This document shows positions 15,555 through 23,877 of a stretch of 64,000 nucleotides of DNA, piece by piece; position 1 is the stretch's first letter, and every line of letters begins with the position of its first letter. A program made the position numbers and the translations under genes. The notes under the pieces were generated by a model, which saw only the letters and a program-made list of their open reading frames with translations, ran no database searches and was not told the origin of the DNA. The stretch is from Marinomonas fungiae (GTDB lineage Bacteria > Pseudomonadota > Gammaproteobacteria > Pseudomonadales > Marinomonadaceae). The DNA is taken from NCBI RefSeq assembly GCF_001418205.1, contig NZ_LIQF01000007.1, forward strand, positions 156,826 to 220,825. The letters are read 5' to 3'.

Positions 15555-16622
15555 ATGCTGGCGATTCCATTGCCGTTTGTGGTGTCGTTACTGTTGTTGG
15601 TGCTAGCGGGCAGCCTATGGATACAGCGCCGCCATTTAGTTTTATGGCCGTGTCTGTTTTTATTGCTGTGCGCGACAACGACCTGTCTAGTTGGGCTACG
15701 TTGGGCCTATGATTTAGCGTTTCTACGCATGCTTCAGTCGATTTTTGCCAGCGTAATACCGGTCGCCGCTTGGTGGGTTTTTGCTCAAACCAAAAGCGCC
15801 CGAGCCCCCTCATGGTGGCATGCTATTGTGCCGCTCATGGTCACCATTGCCTCGCTAACGTACCCACTCTGGGAGCCGCCGCTTGATGTAATGATTACCG
15901 CCCAGTACGTGCTTTATTTTGGACTGCTCTGGCACTCGTCGAATAGTGATCGACAACCCCCAGAATACGTGCGCTTAAGTGATTGGGAGTGGGCGATTCG
16001 AGCCCAGCGAATTGCGGCGTTAATGCTGTTGTTTTCGGCTGTGATTGATGGTGCGCTGACGTTGGATTTTATGTTGGCACAGGGACAGCATGCTTTATGG
16101 ATTTTATCGATCGGCCATGCGCTTTTGCTGCCCACCTTGTCATTAGCGGTGATGGGGTTAAGTTTAGCGACCACTGAAGAATCTGACGTGCCGCACTCTG
16201 CTGAAACAGAGCAACGTTCAGTATCGAGCTGCGAGGAGCCGGAGCGGTGTGATTCTGGTGGTGCCAGTTATGACTCGAAACAAATCGAGCTAGCGGATCA
16301 AAGCATTATTACCCAAGTCAAACAGGTGGTCGTCACTCAGCAGCTGTTTCTCGATCCAGACCTGACGTTGGCTCGTATTGCGCGTAAAAGTGGCATACCC
16401 GCTCGACAGATCTCTGCAGCGATCAATCGAGTTATGGGGCAAAATATTTCTCAATGGGTCAATCAGTATCGAATCGAGTATGCGACGCAACGCTTGATCA
16501 GCAGCGAAGATACGATTACTCAGATTTATTTGGACTCTGGCTTTCAAACCAAATCCAACTTTCATCGTGAATTTTCACGGATTATGGGTATGACACCTTC
16601 GCAATATCGTCAAAGTCTCTGA
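15555..16622 (+). CDS. AraC family regulator with membrane N-terminus
   Basis: 355-residue protein with about seven hydrophobic helices in the first 210 residues, a polar linker rich in Ser and Glu (about 215-245), and a C-terminal AraC-type DNA-binding domain (about 250-353) ending in FHREFSRIMGMTPSQYRQSL. Membrane-bound AraC regulators are a recognised minority group and probably sense a membrane or periplasmic signal. AGGAGGGG lies a few bases before the ATG at 15555. The divergent DUF805/secreted gene pair and the TTAGGAC repeats between them make that pair a plausible target. Confidence 0.88.
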   Translation: MLAIPLPFVVSLLLLVLAGSLWIQRRHLVLWPCLFLLLCATTTCLVGLRWAYDLAFLRMLQSIFASVIPVAAWWVFAQTKSARAPSWWHAIVPLMVTIASLTYPLWEPPLDVMITAQYVLYFGLLWHSSNSDRQPPEYVRLSDWEWAIRAQRIAALMLLFSAVIDGALTLDFMLAQGQHALWILSIGHALLLPTLSLAVMGLSLATTEESDVPHSAETEQRSVSSCEEPERCDSGGASYDSKQIELADQSIITQVKQVVVTQQLFLDPDLTLARIARKSGIPARQISAAINRVMGQNISQWVNQYRIEYATQRLISSEDTITQIYLDSGFQTKSNFHREFSRIMGMTPSQYRQSL

Positions 16623-16624
16623 GC

Positions 16625-17527
16625 TTACGACACATTGTTTTCAGGTACCGCTTGCGGTTTGGGTGCAGGCCACCTTATGCGACTCATGTAGACACCAAAA
16701 AGAGTGGTGACTACGCCAATCAGTTGCAGCGTTGAGAGCGCTTCGTCAAAGAGTAAGTAGCCCTCGATGGCGGCTAACGGAGGTACGAGTAACATCAGAG
16801 TTGATACTTGTGCGGCTGGAATTTTGCGCAGCAGCCACACTAATAAGAATACACCGCCACAGGATAAAACGATCACCCCCCAAGCAATCAGCGCATAGCT
16901 GATAAGACTCGGCACCAACAGTGTTTCTTTTAACGCTAACATAAAGCCACCTGAAACCACCGCGGCAGAGAGGTTCTGAATCGCCATGGAAGCAATAATA
17001 TCCGAGCCAGAAATGGACATTTTTTGATAAATAGAGCCTAACGCTAGGCTGATGACACCTGCTAAGCCCATGATGGCTAGCCAGAAGCTAAAAGTCTCGG
17101 TGCTTGATGTGTGTAAAATAGACGGGCTGATGACCAGCAGTAAGCCGGCAATCGCGATCAGCATACCAAGGATTCCTAGTAAGCTAGTTTTCTCCTTGAT
17201 GAATAGAAATGCCAGAAGCGTTACTAGAATTGGTTGCACCGATCCAATGAGCGCCATGACACCCGCTGGCAATCCTTGAGCCAATGCGACGTAGGCGAAA
17301 CTAAGATAAAAGGCATTCAGTAAGGCTCCCGCGATAACATGTTTCGGCCACTCTGAGCGGCTTGGAAACGGGCGCTTAAAGATTAAAGCCAGTACGACAA
17401 AGATAGCGCCAGCAAGGGCAAAGCGAATGGTTAGATAAACATTGGGGTCAATAAAACCCACTATAAATTTGCCGGTAATAAAGCCTGTTGACCAGATGGC
17501 AACCAGAAGAACAAATAAAAACGGCAT
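16625..17527 (-). CDS. EamA/DMT family transporter
   Basis: 300-residue drug/metabolite transporter with ten helices arranged as two EamA repeats (about residues 1-135 and 150-285). Characteristic segments are FLFVLLVAIWSTGFITGKF at the start and the second repeat ending in GVYMSRIRWP. The substrate cannot be predicted. The start at 17527 (MPFLFV) is chosen because the first helix then begins at once; an ATG at 17563 would add 12 residues with no ribosome site. It converges with the AraC gene, with only two bases between stops. Confidence 0.82.
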   Translation of the reverse strand: MPFLFVLLVAIWSTGFITGKFIVGFIDPNVYLTIRFALAGAIFVVLALIFKRPFPSRSEWPKHVIAGALLNAFYLSFAYVALAQGLPAGVMALIGSVQPILVTLLAFLFIKEKTSLLGILGMLIAIAGLLLVISPSILHTSSTETFSFWLAIMGLAGVISLALGSIYQKMSISGSDIIASMAIQNLSAAVVSGGFMLALKETLLVPSLISYALIAWGVIVLSCGGVFLLVWLLRKIPAAQVSTLMLLVPPLAAIEGYLLFDEALSTLQLIGVVTTLFGVYMSRIRWPAPKPQAVPENNVS

Positions 17528-17700
17528 AATCTTAAGTCCATTTAAATCGGAGTTAGGGAACATTGTAGCAGCTGTTGTGGTCTTTTATAGGCGCAGATTC
17601 CTCTCTAACACGAGAGAAACCGCACAAAGTGACTCCCTATCATAGTTGAGAAATGGTAGCATTTGCTCCTTTGAAAAATAGCGCTACTAGAGACCATGTC

Positions 17701-17979
17701 ATGCCAATTTATACCGTTTTAAAGCGAGAAGACCTGATTCGTGCTGAGCAAGATGCTGAGACTATTCAGCAGCTAACGCTGTGTGGCTATCTGAATGCGG
17801 GACCATTTGAAGCGGAAAATGCGGATCAGGCGATTGCTCAGTTTCGTGCAGCGAACCCTGAACAGAAAGCCAAAAAGCCACTGGGTCTGCGCTGGATTAT
17901 GTGGGTCGCCGGTGTATTTGCCGTGGTATGGTTTCTCTTTGTGATCTTTTATATGCTGCCAAGCGCATTTCAAAACTAG
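17701..17979 (+). CDS. Small membrane-anchored protein of unknown function
   Basis: 92-residue protein: a soluble N-terminal part (about 1-60) followed by one membrane helix (about 63-86, LRWIMWVAGVFAVVWFLFV) and a short tail. I do not recognise the family. The start at 17701 (MPIYTVLKRED) is preferred to an ATG at 17653 because the extra residues look like leader sequence; the ribosome site is weak either way. The leucine-rich-repeat kinase remnant follows 3 bases after its stop, suggesting co-transcription. Confidence 0.55.
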   Translation: MPIYTVLKREDLIRAEQDAETIQQLTLCGYLNAGPFEAENADQAIAQFRAANPEQKAKKPLGLRWIMWVAGVFAVVWFLFVIFYMLPSAFQN

Positions 17980-17982
17980 GTC

Positions 17983-18471
17983 TTGGGGCGCGTGCATACG
18001 CTGGAACAATTGCGCCGTGGTGAATGCCAAGGTGCAACCCGTCTTAAACTGAGTGAGCAACTGACTGAAGTTCCCGAGGAAATTTACAGTCTCGCCGACA
18101 CCCTTGAAGTGCTCGATCTGTCAGGCAATCAGCTGACGGACTTGCCATCGGACTTCTTTCGCTTAACCAAACTAAAAATCTTGTTTGGCTCCAATAACCC
18201 CTTTACTCATGTGCCTGAAGTATTAGGGGAAATGCCAGAACTGGAGATGATAGGCTTTAAATCCTGTCAGATTAAAACGGTTTCAGAGCAGTGTTTGCCA
18301 GCCAAAACACGTTGGCTAATTCTAACAGATAATCGCATTGAAACCTTGCCTAATGGGATTGGGCGGCTTGAACGATTAGAGAAATTGATGCTGGCGGGGA
18401 ATCGACTGCGCGCCAAGGAGTCAGCATCAGGAGTTCATGCAGCTGCCTTCTTCGGACATCCAATGTTATGA
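17983..18471 (+). pseudogene. Leucine-rich-repeat half of a broken LRR protein kinase gene
   Basis: 162 codons from a TTG (17983) or a GTG (17992). Residues about 4-145 match the N-terminal part of bacterial LRR-kinase fusion proteins: HTLEQLRRGEC, then repeats such as LEVLDLSGNQLTDLP and KLMLAGNRL. After LRA (about 18414) the frame runs into unrelated residues and stops. The kinase half resumes in another frame at about 18437, so several repeats (roughly 65 residues by family comparison) appear deleted together with a frameshift. A sequencing or assembly error cannot be excluded for the frameshift but would not restore the missing repeats. Confidence 0.65.
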
Positions 18472-19045
18472 AGAGCTAGGGCAGGGAGCCTCCGGTGTTA
18501 TTTCTCGTGCCACTTGGTTGAACAACCCACATCGTTTCCCAGAACATATTGCGATCAAAATCTATAAAGGCGAAGTTACCAGTGATGGCTACCCTGCAGA
18601 TGAATTAGATGCTTGTTTGACCGCTGGTGTTCATCAGAATTTAATCACGCCATTGGCACATATTCTTGAACCTGATTGCACTGCACTCGTGATGGATTTA
18701 ATTCCAGCTGACTATAACAATCTCGGTCAGCCACCCAGCTTAGCCTCCTGTACTCGAGATACTTTTACGCAGGGCCAGTCTTTTAACGCGTCACAAGCGG
18801 CATACATTATTGAACAAATGCATGACTTAGTTGCGCACTTGGAAGCCAAAAAAGTCTGTCATGGTGACTTGTATGCTCATAATGTACTAATCAATCGTGA
18901 CGGTCATATTCTGTTTGGTGATTTTGGTGCGGCATCAAAATACGCGCATTTGTCGGCTGAGCAGCAGTCGGGCATTCGCCGTATCGAGCGCCGTGCTTTG
19001 ACCTATTTTGAACAAGATATACTTGGGCTAGTGTCTCAATCTTAG
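18437..19045 (+). CDS. Kinase half of the broken LRR protein kinase gene
   Basis: 202-residue frame beginning at an ATG that overlaps the end of the LRR frame by 35 bases. It shows a glycine-rich loop (LGQGASGVI, about 15-23), the Lys of IAIKIYKGE (about 40), the catalytic loop HGDLYAHNVL (about 137) and GDFGAAS (about 156). Family members carry roughly 50 more residues after the region ending here (RRALTYFEQD), so the C-lobe also looks cut short. It may be a remnant; if translated it would be a small cytoplasmic kinase-like protein without its sensor repeats. Confidence 0.65.
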   Translation: MQLPSSDIQCYEELGQGASGVISRATWLNNPHRFPEHIAIKIYKGEVTSDGYPADELDACLTAGVHQNLITPLAHILEPDCTALVMDLIPADYNNLGQPPSLASCTRDTFTQGQSFNASQAAYIIEQMHDLVAHLEAKKVCHGDLYAHNVLINRDGHILFGDFGAASKYAHLSAEQQSGIRRIERRALTYFEQDILGLVSQS

Positions 19046-19062
19046 CTTTGCACGCGTATTCG

Positions 19063-19740
19063 CTAGTCTGTAGGCTGAAGCCTTCGCACGTAAATGCGAT
19101 AAGTCAGTGCGAGTAGGCAGCAAATGGCGGCGGGAAATAATAATGCGGTAAACTTGAGTCGTATAAACAACAGCGCACCTAAGCTGCTGCCAACAATAAA
19201 TCCCACAATAATCAGGGTAAACAGCTTTGCTTTTCGAGCATCGAGCGGCTTACCTTTACACAAACTCCCTAGCATAATCCCCAAATCCGTAAAGATGCCT
19301 GTTAAATGTGTAGTACGAATGATGGCACCGCTATAGGTGGTTGCCAGCGCGTTTTGTAAGCCGCAAGCAGCGGAGGCAAAGAAGTGTCCATAAAATGAGT
19401 TTTGTGAAAGAAATCCCAAAGCCGTTAACAATAGGCCCGCTTCTATGAACAGCGCCGTATCATAGTGACGTCCAAGCTTTAGTGTGGAACCGTGCAGCAG
19501 AAATCCCGCCGTAGCAGCGCCGACAACAAAGAAAACCATCACACCGACAAGATGCAAAGCGGTATGAAAAGAGTGATTAATCAGCCCGGTTCCCAACAGC
19601 GTTGCCGTACCCGATAGGTGAGATACCGATTGATGCTCAAATCCCAGCAAGCCAATAGCATTCACTGACCCAGCGACCAACGCTAGGATAAATGCCCCAA
19701 GCTCAACCCATTTTGGTAATTGTGAAATCACGATAACCAC
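19063..19740 (-). CDS. DUF1275 (YoaK-like) membrane protein
   Basis: 225-residue integral membrane protein with about six helices, of the DUF1275/YoaK family. Typical features are AGSVNAIGLLGF early, SHLSGTATLLGTGL, and the middle CGLQNALATTYSGAIIRTTHLTGIFTDLG. The family's transported substrate or role is unknown. It stands as a single gene, convergent with the kinase remnant. Confidence 0.88.
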   Translation of the reverse strand: MVIVISQLPKWVELGAFILALVAGSVNAIGLLGFEHQSVSHLSGTATLLGTGLINHSFHTALHLVGVMVFFVVGAATAGFLLHGSTLKLGRHYDTALFIEAGLLLTALGFLSQNSFYGHFFASAACGLQNALATTYSGAIIRTTHLTGIFTDLGIMLGSLCKGKPLDARKAKLFTLIIVGFIVGSSLGALLFIRLKFTALLFPAAICCLLALTYRIYVRRLQPTD

Positions 19741-19852
19741 TTCCTATGCCGAATACGTAATAAATAACCTAACCGAAATTCAGGGAATTACTATAAGTTA
19801 TTTGTCGTCATAATCATCGCATCGGATTTCCATCCGCTAGGCTTGCTGGCGA

Positions 19853-20245
19853 TTATTGATACATTTGACCATTGTGCTTAAGCCAGCCATTGGCATGACG
19901 GCCACGTGGGTCATGGTGGGTCCAGTGCATTACACCACCTTTTTTATTCCATTCGTATTCCCCATAAAACTCCACCGTGTCGCCCACTTTAAGATTTGGG
20001 ATACGTGGCGCAAGATCAATATTATGCGCTACCAGCAAGGTCTGTCCGCTATCCAGCTTTAAGATAAAACGCTGATGTTTTGAGCCTTTGGTATCGTCCT
20101 TGAGTACTTTTAAAACCATACCGCTGCCTTGTATTTGCAGATCGCTTTGTTGCGTTGCAAAGGCTTGTTGTAGGCGAACATCATCGGCCAAGACCGGCGT
20201 TGAGAGACCAAAGAGAACCAGTAATAGGGCGAGGCAATATTTCAT
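19853..20245 (-). CDS. DUF3465 periplasmic protein
   Basis: 130-residue protein with a Sec signal peptide (about 1-20, cleavage after VLA) and a DUF3465 domain. The C-terminal [20 protein letters not shown] (about 105-124) is the conserved His-rich end, and the domain resembles a small OB-like beta barrel. The function is unknown. The start at 20245 (MKYCLAL) gives a clean signal peptide; an upstream ATG at 20299 lies against the ahpF terminator and is rejected. Confidence 0.8.
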   Translation of the reverse strand: MKYCLALLLVLFGLSTPVLADDVRLQQAFATQQSDLQIQGSGMVLKVLKDDTKGSKHQRFILKLDSGQTLLVAHNIDLAPRIPNLKVGDTVEFYGEYEWNKKGGVMHWTHHDPRGRHANGWLKHNGQMYQ

Positions 20246-20299
20246 AGCAAACCTAACGTATAAAAAAGGTGAGTCTAGCAGTTGTGAGAGATGAGACAT

Positions 20300-20332
20300 A
20301 AAAAAACCGCCCTCAGTTGCCTGAGGGCGGTT
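20300..20332 (-). terminator. Terminator of the ahpF transcript
   Basis: Perfect 12-base stem AACCGCCCTCAG (20305-20316) with CTGAGGGCGGTT (20321-20332), loop TTGC, and a run of seven A on the plus strand (20300-20306) that reads as a U-run on the minus strand. It is 27 bases past the ahpF stop. Confidence 0.9.
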
Positions 20333-20358
20333 GGTTTTTCAGCGTTTCTCTGATGCGC

Positions 20359-21906
20359 TTAGTTGCGGATCAAGTGGTCGAAAGCGCCTAGGGCTGCGGT
20401 TGCACCTGCGCCCATGGAGATGATGATTTGTTTGTAGGGTACGTTGGTAACGTCACCAGCGGCAAACACACCTTCCATTGAGGTACGGCCGTGAGTGTCG
20501 ATGATCACTTCACCACGTTCCGTTAGTTCTAGCGAGCCTTTTAGGAACTCACTGTTTGGCACTAGACCGATCTGTACGAAGATACCTGCTAGCTCTAGTT
20601 TGTGCGCTTCACCTGTTTTACGGTCGGTGTACGCTAGGCCAGTAACGTGCTCGCCGTTACCCAATACTTCAGTGGTTTGCGCTTCGGTAATGATGGTCAC
20701 GTTAGGCAATGATTTGGCTTTCTTAACCAACACGTCGTCCGCACGTAGCTTGTCGCTAAATTCTAGAACTGTTACGTGCTCTACCAAACCTGCTAGGTCG
20801 ATGGCGGCTTCGATACCTGAGTTACCACCACCGATCACGGCCGTTTTCTTACCTTTGAACAGTGGGCCGTCACAGTGCGGGCAGTACGCCACACCTTTGG
20901 TTTTGTATTCTTGCTCACCAGGAACGTTCATCTCTCTCCAGCGTGCACCGGTCGCTAGCACAACGGTTTTACTCTTCAGTACGGCACCGTTTTCCAGCTC
21001 CACTTCGATCAGCTCTTTCTTCTCAACGCGAACCGCTTTTTGCGTTTTCATTAGATCCACATCGTAATCTAGGACGTGTTGTTCAAGACCTGCGACCAGC
21101 TTTGGACCATCAGTGGCTTTCACAGAGATAAAGTTCTCAATTGCCATAGTGTCAGATACCTGACCACCGAAACGTTCTGCTACGACACCAGTACGGATAC
21201 CTTTACGCGCTGCGTAGATGGCTGCGGCGGCGCCTGCTGGGCCGCCACCAACAACTAATACGTCGTAGGCTTCTTTCTCGGCCAGGGCTGCGGCTTGTTT
21301 CGCTTCCGCGCCAGTGTCGACTTTATTAAGAATCTCGTCCAGCGTCATGCGGCCTTGGCCGAAATGTTCACCGTTTAGGAATACCGCTGGTACGCCCATG
21401 ATCTTGCGATCTTCGATTTCTTGTGGGAACAGACCACCATCGATCATGGTTGCGGTCACTTTCGGGTTCAATGTGGCCATCAAGTTGACCGCTTGAACCA
21501 CGTCTGGACAGTTGTGACATGACAATGAGATGTACACTTCAAAGTTCAGCTCAGTGTCCAAGTCTTTAATTTGTTGCAGCACTTCTGGTGCGGCTTTCGA
21601 TGGGTGGCCACCCGCTTGCAGTAGGGCAAGTACAAGAGAGGTGAATTCGTGTCCCATCGGGATGCCTGCGAAATGCACGCGCGCTTGGCTATCTTTCGGG
21701 CCAACCGACATTTGTGGGGCGCGGCCTTGCGGTGCTTCGTCCACAGACATAGAAATTTTTGCTTGGTTCAGCTCGGTGATTTCACGAGCCAACTCTAACA
21801 ATTCTTCTGATTTTGCATTGCCATTTGAGGACACAGTAATCGCAATCGGACTAACGATGTTTTGAAGGTATGTGCCCAACTGTTGTTTCATATTTGCGTC
21901 TAACAT
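20359..21906 (-). CDS. ahpF: Alkyl hydroperoxide reductase subunit F
   Basis: 515-residue flavoprotein (E. coli AhpF is 521) that reduces AhpC with NADH. The N-terminal double-thioredoxin domain (1-195) has the redox pair CHNC (about 128). The FAD domain begins with [17 protein letters not shown] (about 215), the active disulfide is CPHC (about 342), and an NAD-binding [10 protein letters not shown] follows (about 357). All redox cysteines are present. It lies downstream of ahpC on the same strand, separated by about 200 bases containing two RNA-hairpin sequences, and ends at a strong terminator. Confidence 0.97.
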   Translation of the reverse strand: MLDANMKQQLGTYLQNIVSPIAITVSSNGNAKSEELLELAREITELNQAKISMSVDEAPQGRAPQMSVGPKDSQARVHFAGIPMGHEFTSLVLALLQAGGHPSKAAPEVLQQIKDLDTELNFEVYISLSCHNCPDVVQAVNLMATLNPKVTATMIDGGLFPQEIEDRKIMGVPAVFLNGEHFGQGRMTLDEILNKVDTGAEAKQAAALAEKEAYDVLVVGGGPAGAAAAIYAARKGIRTGVVAERFGGQVSDTMAIENFISVKATDGPKLVAGLEQHVLDYDVDLMKTQKAVRVEKKELIEVELENGAVLKSKTVVLATGARWREMNVPGEQEYKTKGVAYCPHCDGPLFKGKKTAVIGGGNSGIEAAIDLAGLVEHVTVLEFSDKLRADDVLVKKAKSLPNVTIITEAQTTEVLGNGEHVTGLAYTDRKTGEAHKLELAGIFVQIGLVPNSEFLKGSLELTERGEVIIDTHGRTSMEGVFAAGDVTNVPYKQIIISMGAGATAALGAFDHLIRN

Positions 21907-22033
21907 AATTTTTAATCCGTCATATAGTTGAGTTTGATTACAGTGCCTATAAATTTCGGGCGAGTGAGGTCAGCACCTGTCTTCTGTAAGAGAGTGAGGC
22001 GTGAGGTACCATGGCTCGAAAAAGTTCAATGTT

Positions 22034-22092
22034 GGGCTTTCAACGCCTTGCACTGGAAGGCAAAGCCCGATGTTGGGCGCTAAGCGCCCAAC
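22034..22092 (-). repeat. Two hairpins between ahpC and ahpF
   Basis: A perfect 9-base hairpin GTTGGGCGC (22072-22080) with GCGCCCAAC (22084-22092), loop TAA, is followed by GGGCTTT (22034-22040) with AAAGCCC (22062-22068), the latter enclosing GCCTT/AAGGC. Neither has a U-run on the minus strand. They probably stabilise or process the ahpC part of a joint transcript, allowing more AhpC than AhpF. Confidence 0.5.
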
Positions 22093-22107
22093 AAAGGAGG
22101 AGGCGTC

Positions 22108-22665
22108 TTAGATTTTGCCTACTAGGTCTAGAGATGGAGCAAGAGTCGCTTCACCTTCTTTCCATTTAGCTGGGCAAACTTCACCAGGGTGTGCTGCTAC
22201 GTATTGTGCAGCTTTCACTTTACGCATTAGGTCTTCTGCGTCACGGCCGATGCCTTCAGCAGTGATTTCCATTGCTTGGATAGTACCTTCTGGATCGATC
22301 AAGAAAGTCGCACGGTCAGCTAGGCCTTGACCTTCACGTAGAACACCGAAGTTGTTCGTGATGGTCGCAGTTTGGTCGCCTACCATGTAGTAGTTGATTT
22401 TGCCGATTGCTGCAGACGTGTCGTGCCAAGCTTTGTGACAGAAGTGAGTGTCTGTCGATACAGAGAATACTTCAACACCCATAGATTGTAGTTCTTCGTA
22501 CTTGCTCGCTAGGTCTTCAAGCTCAGTTGGGCAAACGAAAGTGAAGTCAGCTGGGTAGAAGAAAAATACGGCCCATTTGCCTAGTACGTCTTTTTCAGAA
22601 ATCTCAACGAATTCGCCTTGTTTGAATGCTGTTGCATTGAATGGCTTGATTTGAGTGTTAATCAT
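22108..22665 (-). CDS. ahpC: Alkyl hydroperoxide reductase subunit C (peroxiredoxin)
   Basis: 185-residue typical two-Cys peroxiredoxin. The peroxidatic Cys is in [12 protein letters not shown] (about 47) and the resolving Cys in [10 protein letters not shown] (about 166). It reduces hydrogen peroxide and organic peroxides and is recycled by AhpF, encoded next. The ATG at 22665 follows AAGGAGC. Upstream, TTCAAT and TATTAT with a 17-base gap form a candidate promoter. Confidence 0.97.
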   Translation of the reverse strand: MINTQIKPFNATAFKQGEFVEISEKDVLGKWAVFFFYPADFTFVCPTELEDLASKYEELQSMGVEVFSVSTDTHFCHKAWHDTSAAIGKINYYMVGDQTATITNNFGVLREGQGLADRATFLIDPEGTIQAMEITAEGIGRDAEDLMRKVKAAQYVAAHPGEVCPAKWKEGEATLAPSLDLVGKI

Positions 22666-22716
22666 GTATTGCTCCTTAGTAAATGTGTTTCGCTATTTGC
22701 GTTACCAACAGTGTCT

Positions 22717-22745
22717 ATAATATGGGGCCGATGTGACGAATTGAA
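22717..22745 (-). promoter_or_regulatory. Candidate ahpC promoter
   Basis: On the minus strand TTCAAT (22740-22745) and TATTAT (22717-22722) are 17 bases apart. The -10 is good and the -35 weak, as expected for an activator-dependent peroxide-stress promoter. A T-run and ATAG/ATCT pieces further upstream do not match a full OxyR site well enough to call one. Confidence 0.4.
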
Positions 22746-22798
22746 ATTGTGTTTTACTAAAACTTAGATAAAAAAAAACTATCAGGAATAGGTAAAAG

Positions 22799-23866
22799 CT
22801 ATTCGTCAGGGTATTGAGCGCGCACATCGGTGATTTGCACCATCAAATCTAGCGCAATCTCCGCTAACTTGGGATCAAAATGACCACCAGCTTGATCTTG
22901 AACATAAGCAAAAGTTTGTTCTGTGCTCCAAGCTTTCTTGTAAGGACGATTGGAAAGGAGGGCGTCGATAACGTCTGCTAAGGCAACGATACGACCTTCT
23001 AGCGGGATTTCTTCACCCTTTAGGCCTGCAGGATAGCCTTTGCCATCCCAGCGTTCATGGTGAGTTAAAGCAATCGTGCGTGCCATTTCTAAAAGAGGGT
23101 CGCCTTCGACGTATAAGATCTCTGCACCGAATATCGTATGCTTCTTCATCTCTTGCCATTCGTCTGGATCGAGTTTGCCGGGTTTAAGAAGAATGGCATC
23201 GGCAATGCCTATTTTACCCACATCGTGCATTGGCGCAGCGAGGAAGACACGCTCTACCCATTCTGGGTCATCCACACATTGCTCAGCAATCAGTTTGGAT
23301 ATGTAGCTCATGCGCACGACATGGGCTCCCGTTTCGTTGTCTTTGTACTCCACGGCACGGCCTAGGTGATGAATAATGCGCACCTTGCTGTCATGCAGTT
23401 CTTTAGTACGTTCCCGGACTTTCTGCATTAATTGACGGTTCTGATTGTATAAGGCAATTTGGTTGCGTACCCGAGCTCTAACCAATGGCGGGCTGATGGG
23501 CTTAGCAATATAGTCCGCCGCACCAATGGCAAAGCCTCTTTCTTCGTCCTGTACATCGTGCTTGGCGGTAACGAAAATGACTGGGATATTTGCTGTAACA
23601 GGGTCGGCTTTCAGTCTGCGACAAACCTCGTAACCATCCATATCTGGCATCATCACATCCAGTAGAATAAGGTCGGGTTTAGGACTTTGTTTGGCAATAG
23701 ACAACGCGCGAGGGCCGTTTAAGGCGACTTTTATGCGGAACTCTTCTCTTAGCGATGCGACCAAAACGTCGATATTTTCAGGGATATCATCAACGACTAA
23801 TAGGGTTGGTTTGCTGTAGAGTTCATCTTCAGAGACTGTTGTTATGCTTGCGTCATTTTCTACCAT
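22799..23866 (-). CDS. Response regulator with HD-GYP domain
   Basis: 355-residue protein with an N-terminal receiver domain (about 20-135; phosphoacceptor Asp in LILLDVMMPD, about 70) and a C-terminal HD-GYP domain (about 160-345) with HDVGKIG and HHERWDGKGYP, the metal and GYP motifs of active cyclic-di-GMP phosphodiesterases. It is transcribed directly after the giant hybrid histidine kinase, with 11 bases between, so it is the probable phosphorelay output, lowering cyclic di-GMP on a signal. Confidence 0.93.
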   Translation of the reverse strand: MVENDASITTVSEDELYSKPTLLVVDDIPENIDVLVASLREEFRIKVALNGPRALSIAKQSPKPDLILLDVMMPDMDGYEVCRRLKADPVTANIPVIFVTAKHDVQDEERGFAIGAADYIAKPISPPLVRARVRNQIALYNQNRQLMQKVRERTKELHDSKVRIIHHLGRAVEYKDNETGAHVVRMSYISKLIAEQCVDDPEWVERVFLAAPMHDVGKIGIADAILLKPGKLDPDEWQEMKKHTIFGAEILYVEGDPLLEMARTIALTHHERWDGKGYPAGLKGEEIPLEGRIVALADVIDALLSNRPYKKAWSTEQTFAYVQDQAGGHFDPKLAEIALDLMVQITDVRAQYPDE

Positions 23867-23877
23867 ATATCACTCGT

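Noticed and set aside
18405..18440. Programmed frameshift joining the LRR and kinase frames
   Set aside because: No slippery heptamer or downstream stimulator was seen, and a frameshift alone would not supply the repeats missing by family comparison.
20495..21067. 190-codon plus-strand open frame inside ahpF
   Set aside because: It is antisense to the clearly functional ahpF, has a serine- and proline-rich low-information product and no ribosome site.
22746..22798. OxyR binding site upstream of ahpC
   Set aside because: ATAG- and CTAT-like pieces are present but their spacing does not match the four-box OxyR pattern.
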